From the NCBI RefSeq assembly GCF_001642725.1, contig NZ_LSUQ01000009.1:25042-89041 (forward strand): a DNA stretch of 64,000 bases. Direction: 5' to 3'. This DNA is from Ferroacidibacillus organovorans (lineage in GTDB: Bacteria; Bacillota; Bacilli; Alicyclobacillales; SLC66). Below are positions 60,984 through 64,000 of this stretch, in pieces. A program made the translations under genes and the position numbers. The notes below the pieces were generated by a model, which was not told the DNA's origin, made no database searches, and was given only the letters and a program-made list of their open reading frames with translations. Positions within the stretch are counted from its first letter, which is position 1. Each line of letters starts with the position of its first letter.

Positions 60984-61967
60984 TTAAAACGCGGCGAGTT
61001 TACGCATCGCATCTTCAATCTTCGTTGGATTGAGCATATAAAACGCTTCGAGCGGAGCGCTAAACGGCATGGCAGGAACATCCGGGCCACAGAGTCGCGC
61101 GATCGGTGCATCAAGATCAAAGAGTGCTTCTTCTGCAATGATCGCAGAGACCTCCGCGCCAATGCCGCCCGTCTTGTTGTCTTCATGCACGATGAGCACC
61201 TTCCCCGTCCGCCGCGCCGCTTCAACGATTGTTTCGCGATCAAGCGGCAAGATCGAGCGCAGATCAATCAGATGCGTTGAAATCCCATCCGCCGCGAGCT
61301 GCCCCGCCGCTGTCAGCGCGTGATGCACCATCAAACCATAGGTGATCACCGTGAGATCGTCCCCTTCGCGCACCACGCGCGCCTTGCCGATCGGCACTGT
61401 ATAATCGCCTTCTGGAACATCATCACGAATCGCGCGATACATCCCTTTATGTTCAAAAAAGAGCACGGGATCCGGGTCGCGCAGCGCGGCGCGCAAAAGT
61501 CCTTTTGCGTCCGCCGCCGTCGCGGGTGTCACAATCTTTAACCCTGGCACATGGTAGAAAAGCGCTTCGACGCTCTGCGAGTGATACAGCGCACCGTGAA
61601 CACCCCCGCCATACGGCGCGCGAATGACGAGTGGGCAGTGCCAATCCCCTTGTGTTCGATAGCGCAGTTTCGCCGCCTCACTGATAATCTGATTAACCGC
61701 CGGCATGATAAAATCGGCAAACTGAATCTCTGCAATCGGACACATGCCATACGCGGCCGCGCCAATCGCGACACCGACGATGGCCGACTCGGCAAGCGGC
61801 GTATCAAGCACGCGCTCCGGGCCAAATTCTTCAATCATGCCTTGTGTCACGCGAAAGACGCCTCCGCGCAACCCCACGTCTTCACCAAGCACAAAAACGT
61901 TCGGATTCTGGCGCATCTCTTCTTGCATCGCTTCACGAATCGCGTCAATGTAGAGTTTCACTGCCAT
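60984..61967 (-). CDS. 2-oxoacid dehydrogenase E1 beta subunit
   Basis: The 327-residue transketolase-like subunit has VFVLGEDVGLRGGVFRVTQGM, DTPLAESAIVGVAIGAAAYGMCPIAEIQFADFIMPAVNQI, and RAPYGGGVHGALYHSQSVEALFYHVPGLKIVTPATAADAKGLL. It pairs with E1 alpha to decarboxylate the oxoacid. It is 12 bases downstream of E1 alpha in transcription order. Confidence 0.94.
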   Translation of the reverse strand: MAVKLYIDAIREAMQEEMRQNPNVFVLGEDVGLRGGVFRVTQGMIEEFGPERVLDTPLAESAIVGVAIGAAAYGMCPIAEIQFADFIMPAVNQIISEAAKLRYRTQGDWHCPLVIRAPYGGGVHGALYHSQSVEALFYHVPGLKIVTPATAADAKGLLRAALRDPDPVLFFEHKGMYRAIRDDVPEGDYTVPIGKARVVREGDDLTVITYGLMVHHALTAAGQLAADGISTHLIDLRSILPLDRETIVEAARRTGKVLIVHEDNKTGGIGAEVSAIIAEEALFDLDAPIARLCGPDVPAMPFSAPLEAFYMLNPTKIEDAMRKLAAF

Positions 61968-61979
61968 GGTCGATCCTCC

Positions 61980-63017
61980 TCACTTCGCGTATACGTGATC
62001 TAGTGTGGACTCTGGTTCTGCGAGCGGCGCCTTTTGGGCGTATTCCGTCGCCTCATCGACCACGCTGCGCAATTCCTCGCGAAGCGCGACCTCATCATCT
62101 TCCGTCCAAACGCCACAACCGATGAGTTCCGCGCGGAACACTTCAAGTGCATCGTTTCGCTTTGCTTCCTCAACCTCTTCGCGCGTTCGATAGGAGCGGT
62201 CATCGTCGTCGCTTGAGTGCGGATTGATTCGATAAGAAACCGCCTCAATCAGCGTCGGTCCGTCGCCGTTTAAGCCGCGCAAAACCGCTTGGGAGACCGC
62301 TTCATAAACGGCCAACACATCATTTCCATCGACCAGCACCCCCGGCATGCCGTAGCCAATGGCGCGATCAGCGACATGCGCACATCCCAGTTGTCGATCC
62401 TGTGGAATAGAGATCGCGTAGAGGTTGTTTTCACAAAAAAAGATGACAGGAAGTTTATGCACGCCGGCAAAGTTCGCCGCCTCGTGAAAATCCCCCTGAT
62501 TGCTCGACCCTTCCCCAAAAGAAGTGTAGGTCACAAGCTTTTCTCCGCGCATGCGCGCCGCGAGTGCCATTCCGACCGCGTGCGGGATCTGCGTCGACAC
62601 GGGACTTGATCCACTCAAGATGTGGTGAGCGCGCGAACTGAAGTGACCCGGCATCTGACGGCCGCCGCTGTTCGGATCTTCTGCCTTCGCGTAAGCGCTT
62701 AGCATGATGTCGCGCGCGCTCATGCCAAAGTGAAGTACGACACCAAAATCGCGATAATACGGCGCAACATAGTCGCGCGTCGGGTCAAGCGCAAACGCTG
62801 CGCCGATTTGTGAACCTTCTTGCCCTTTGCACGAAACGACAAACGGAATCTTTCCGGCGCGGTTCAAAAGCCACATGCGTTCGTCGAGTAAACGCGTCAG
62901 AACCATCGTGCGATACATTGCGCGAACATCCTCATCGCGAAGCCCGAGTGCGCGATGGCGCGGTGTCGCCTCTTCTTGCGATCCATTGTTTGGTTTGACA
63001 AGATCCAACTTAGCCAT
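61980..63017 (-). CDS. 2-oxoacid dehydrogenase E1 alpha subunit
   Basis: The 345-residue TPP-binding subunit has RAMYRTMVLTRLLDERMWLLNRAGKIPF, MPGHFSSRAHHILSGSSPVSTQIPHAVGMALAARM, and the ThDP motif FGEGSSNQGDFHEAANFAGVHKLPVIFFCENNLYAIS. HSSDDDDRSYR is the phosphorylation-loop equivalent. The lpd-E1alpha-E1beta-E2 order fits a bkd-type branched-chain dehydrogenase that supplies branched fatty acid primers, or a pyruvate dehydrogenase. It overlaps lpd by 8 bases. Confidence 0.94.
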   Translation of the reverse strand: MAKLDLVKPNNGSQEEATPRHRALGLRDEDVRAMYRTMVLTRLLDERMWLLNRAGKIPFVVSCKGQEGSQIGAAFALDPTRDYVAPYYRDFGVVLHFGMSARDIMLSAYAKAEDPNSGGRQMPGHFSSRAHHILSGSSPVSTQIPHAVGMALAARMRGEKLVTYTSFGEGSSNQGDFHEAANFAGVHKLPVIFFCENNLYAISIPQDRQLGCAHVADRAIGYGMPGVLVDGNDVLAVYEAVSQAVLRGLNGDGPTLIEAVSYRINPHSSDDDDRSYRTREEVEEAKRNDALEVFRAELIGCGVWTEDDEVALREELRSVVDEATEYAQKAPLAEPESTLDHVYAK

Positions 63018-64000
63018 GTATCATCTCTCCCGTCACGCCGAGTGCCGCTTCTCCGATCACCTCAGAGAGCGTCGGATGCGGATGAATCGTGTGCCCGATT
63101 TCCCAGGGAATGGCATCGAGTACCATTGCAAGGCTTGCCTCCGAGATGAGATCCGTCACATGCGGGCCGATCATGTGCACGCCAAGCAAATCACCCGTGT
63201 CGACGTCTGCGAGGATGCGGACAAAACCGTCTGACTCGCCAAAGATGAGCGCCTTGCCATTCGCCTTGAAGGAAAACTTCCCAGCCTTGACGTTATGCCC
63301 GCGCGCGCGTGCCTCTTTTTCACTGATGCCAACGCTTGCTACTTCCGGTCTACTGTAAGTGCAACGCGCAACCTGATCATAGTTGATCCGCGCACTGTGA
63401 ATCCCGGCGATCGTCTCCATTGCGTGAATGCCCTCGTGTGACGCGACGTGCGCCAACTGCAAACCGCCGATGACATCACCGATCGCATAAATGGTTGGTT
63501 CTGCCGTACGCAAATGTTCGTCGACTTCAATCGCGCCGCGTACAACGTTTACACGCGTTGCCTCAAGCCCGATGTTCTCCACATTCGGACTCCTCCCAAT
63601 GGCGACAAGCATCACCTCCGCAGATACGCGCTCCCGCCGATCCCCTTGCACAACGTCGACTTCGATTCCTGACTCAAGCTTCGCAATGGAAGACACGTCA
63701 AGTGTAGCATTGGTTAAAACCGTAATTCCGCGTTTTTTAAATAGTCTCGTCATCTCTCGGCCAATTTCTTCATCTTCTTGAATAAGAAGGGAAGGCGTCG
63801 CTTCAACGACGGTCACACGCGTACCAAAATCCTGAAACATCGATGCCCACTCAACGCCAATCGCGCCCCCGCCAACGATCAGGATGGAGGACGGAACGTC
63901 TTCCATGGTTAATACATCATCCGAAGAAAGCACTTTTTTCCCGTCAAACGGAAGCCCGGGAAGCGCGCGCGGACTGGAGCCCGTCGCGATGATGGTACTG
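63010..64000 (-). CDS. Dihydrolipoyl dehydrogenase (partial, N-terminus off window)
   Basis: The C-terminal 330 residues of E3 are present; the FAD-binding and redox-active Cys part lies beyond the right edge. STIIATGSSPRALPG closes the FAD domain, SILIVGGGAIGVEWASMFQDFG is the NAD-binding motif and GRSPNVENIGL follows. AIGDVIGGLQLAHVASHEGIHAME is the second FAD motif. The catalytic dyad is in GHTIHPHPTLSEVIGEAAL. It reoxidises E2-bound dihydrolipoamide. Confidence 0.95.
   Translation of the reverse strand, partial: STIIATGSSPRALPGLPFDGKKVLSSDDVLTMEDVPSSILIVGGGAIGVEWASMFQDFGTRVTVVEATPSLLIQEDEEIGREMTRLFKKRGITVLTNATLDVSSIAKLESGIEVDVVQGDRRERVSAEVMLVAIGRSPNVENIGLEATRVNVVRGAIEVDEHLRTAEPTIYAIGDVIGGLQLAHVASHEGIHAMETIAGIHSARINYDQVARCTYSRPEVASVGISEKEARARGHNVKAGKFSFKANGKALIFGESDGFVRILADVDTGDLLGVHMIGPHVTDLISEASLAMVLDAIPWEIGHTIHPHPTLSEVIGEAALGVTGEMIHG

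Noticed and set aside
1..64000. tRNA, rRNA, CRISPR or insertion sequence
   Set aside because: None was recognised: there are no transposase-like products, no spaced identical repeats beyond two copies and no clear cloverleaf or rRNA stretches. This was by reading, so a tRNA scan could still find one.

Overview
The window looks like chromosomal DNA of a low-to-moderate GC Firmicute of the order Bacillales. The evidence is strong AGGAGG-type ribosome binding sites, many TTG and GTG starts, a Bacillus-type anaerobic cobalamin operon with CbiH60, CbiET and a C-terminally extended CbiX, a Qox-type quinol oxidase, a DinB/BstA-type thiol transferase homologue, a perfect CcpA cre site and a secreted amylase. 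The mix recalls the Alicyclobacillaceae, but that placement is inference. No transposase, phage gene, CRISPR array, rRNA or tRNA was recognised. Most genes read leftward (minus strand).

Layout. (a) 1-5050: an ECF sigma factor coupled to a repeat protein of unknown function, then a run of small stand-alone enzymes (VOC, two DinB-fold proteins, GNAT, NUDIX, isochorismatase-like). (b) 5197-18180: an amino acid permease, then the leftward cobalamin operon cbiX-cobA-cbiH60-cbiJ-cbiC-cbiD-cbiET-cbiL-cbiF-cbiG-Ni/Co permease-ferredoxin. It follows a B12 riboswitch and a riboswitch-linked terminator. (c) 18300-24240: GNAT, two methyltransferases, SecDF and a second ECF sigma with its likely anti-sigma partner. 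(d) 24351-31574: a secreted GH84-type hexosaminidase, a divergent alkylation-repair pair (AlkA/Ogt), a tandem GNAT, a HEAT-repeat protein and a second permease. (e) 31640-38425: acyl-CoA dehydrogenase, AMP-dependent acyl-CoA ligase and a MerR regulator with a LiuR-like operator; a BtuF-like protein lacking a signal peptide; FabV and MscS. (f) 38590-39415: a cluster of very small ORFs with strong ribosome binding sites, including a Nif11-like peptide. (g) 39529-43881: a four-subunit quinol oxidase operon preceded by two unannotated single-span peptides. (h) 44028-49500: a DMT transporter, a GH13 amylase with two CBM25-like modules under cre control, and an MFS transporter behind a leader peptide and attenuator-like terminator. 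(i) 49706-53277: a peptide ABC transporter without ATPases. (j) 53434-58570: a hypothetical membrane protein, a CRP/FNR regulator, a ring-cleaving dioxygenase, a PHP phosphatase, a DinB protein and a glutaredoxin-thioredoxin reductase fusion. (k) 58669-64000: lipA and a 2-oxoacid dehydrogenase operon (lpd, E1alpha, E1beta, E2).

The best candidates for a second look are the small-peptide cluster with the Nif11-like ORF, the two micro-subunits upstream of the quinol oxidase, the leader-peptide/terminator arrangement before the MFS gene, the LiuR-like operator, and two genes (ECF sigma and lipA) that each need a one-base indel to give a full-length conserved product. Those indels could be real mutations or sequence errors.
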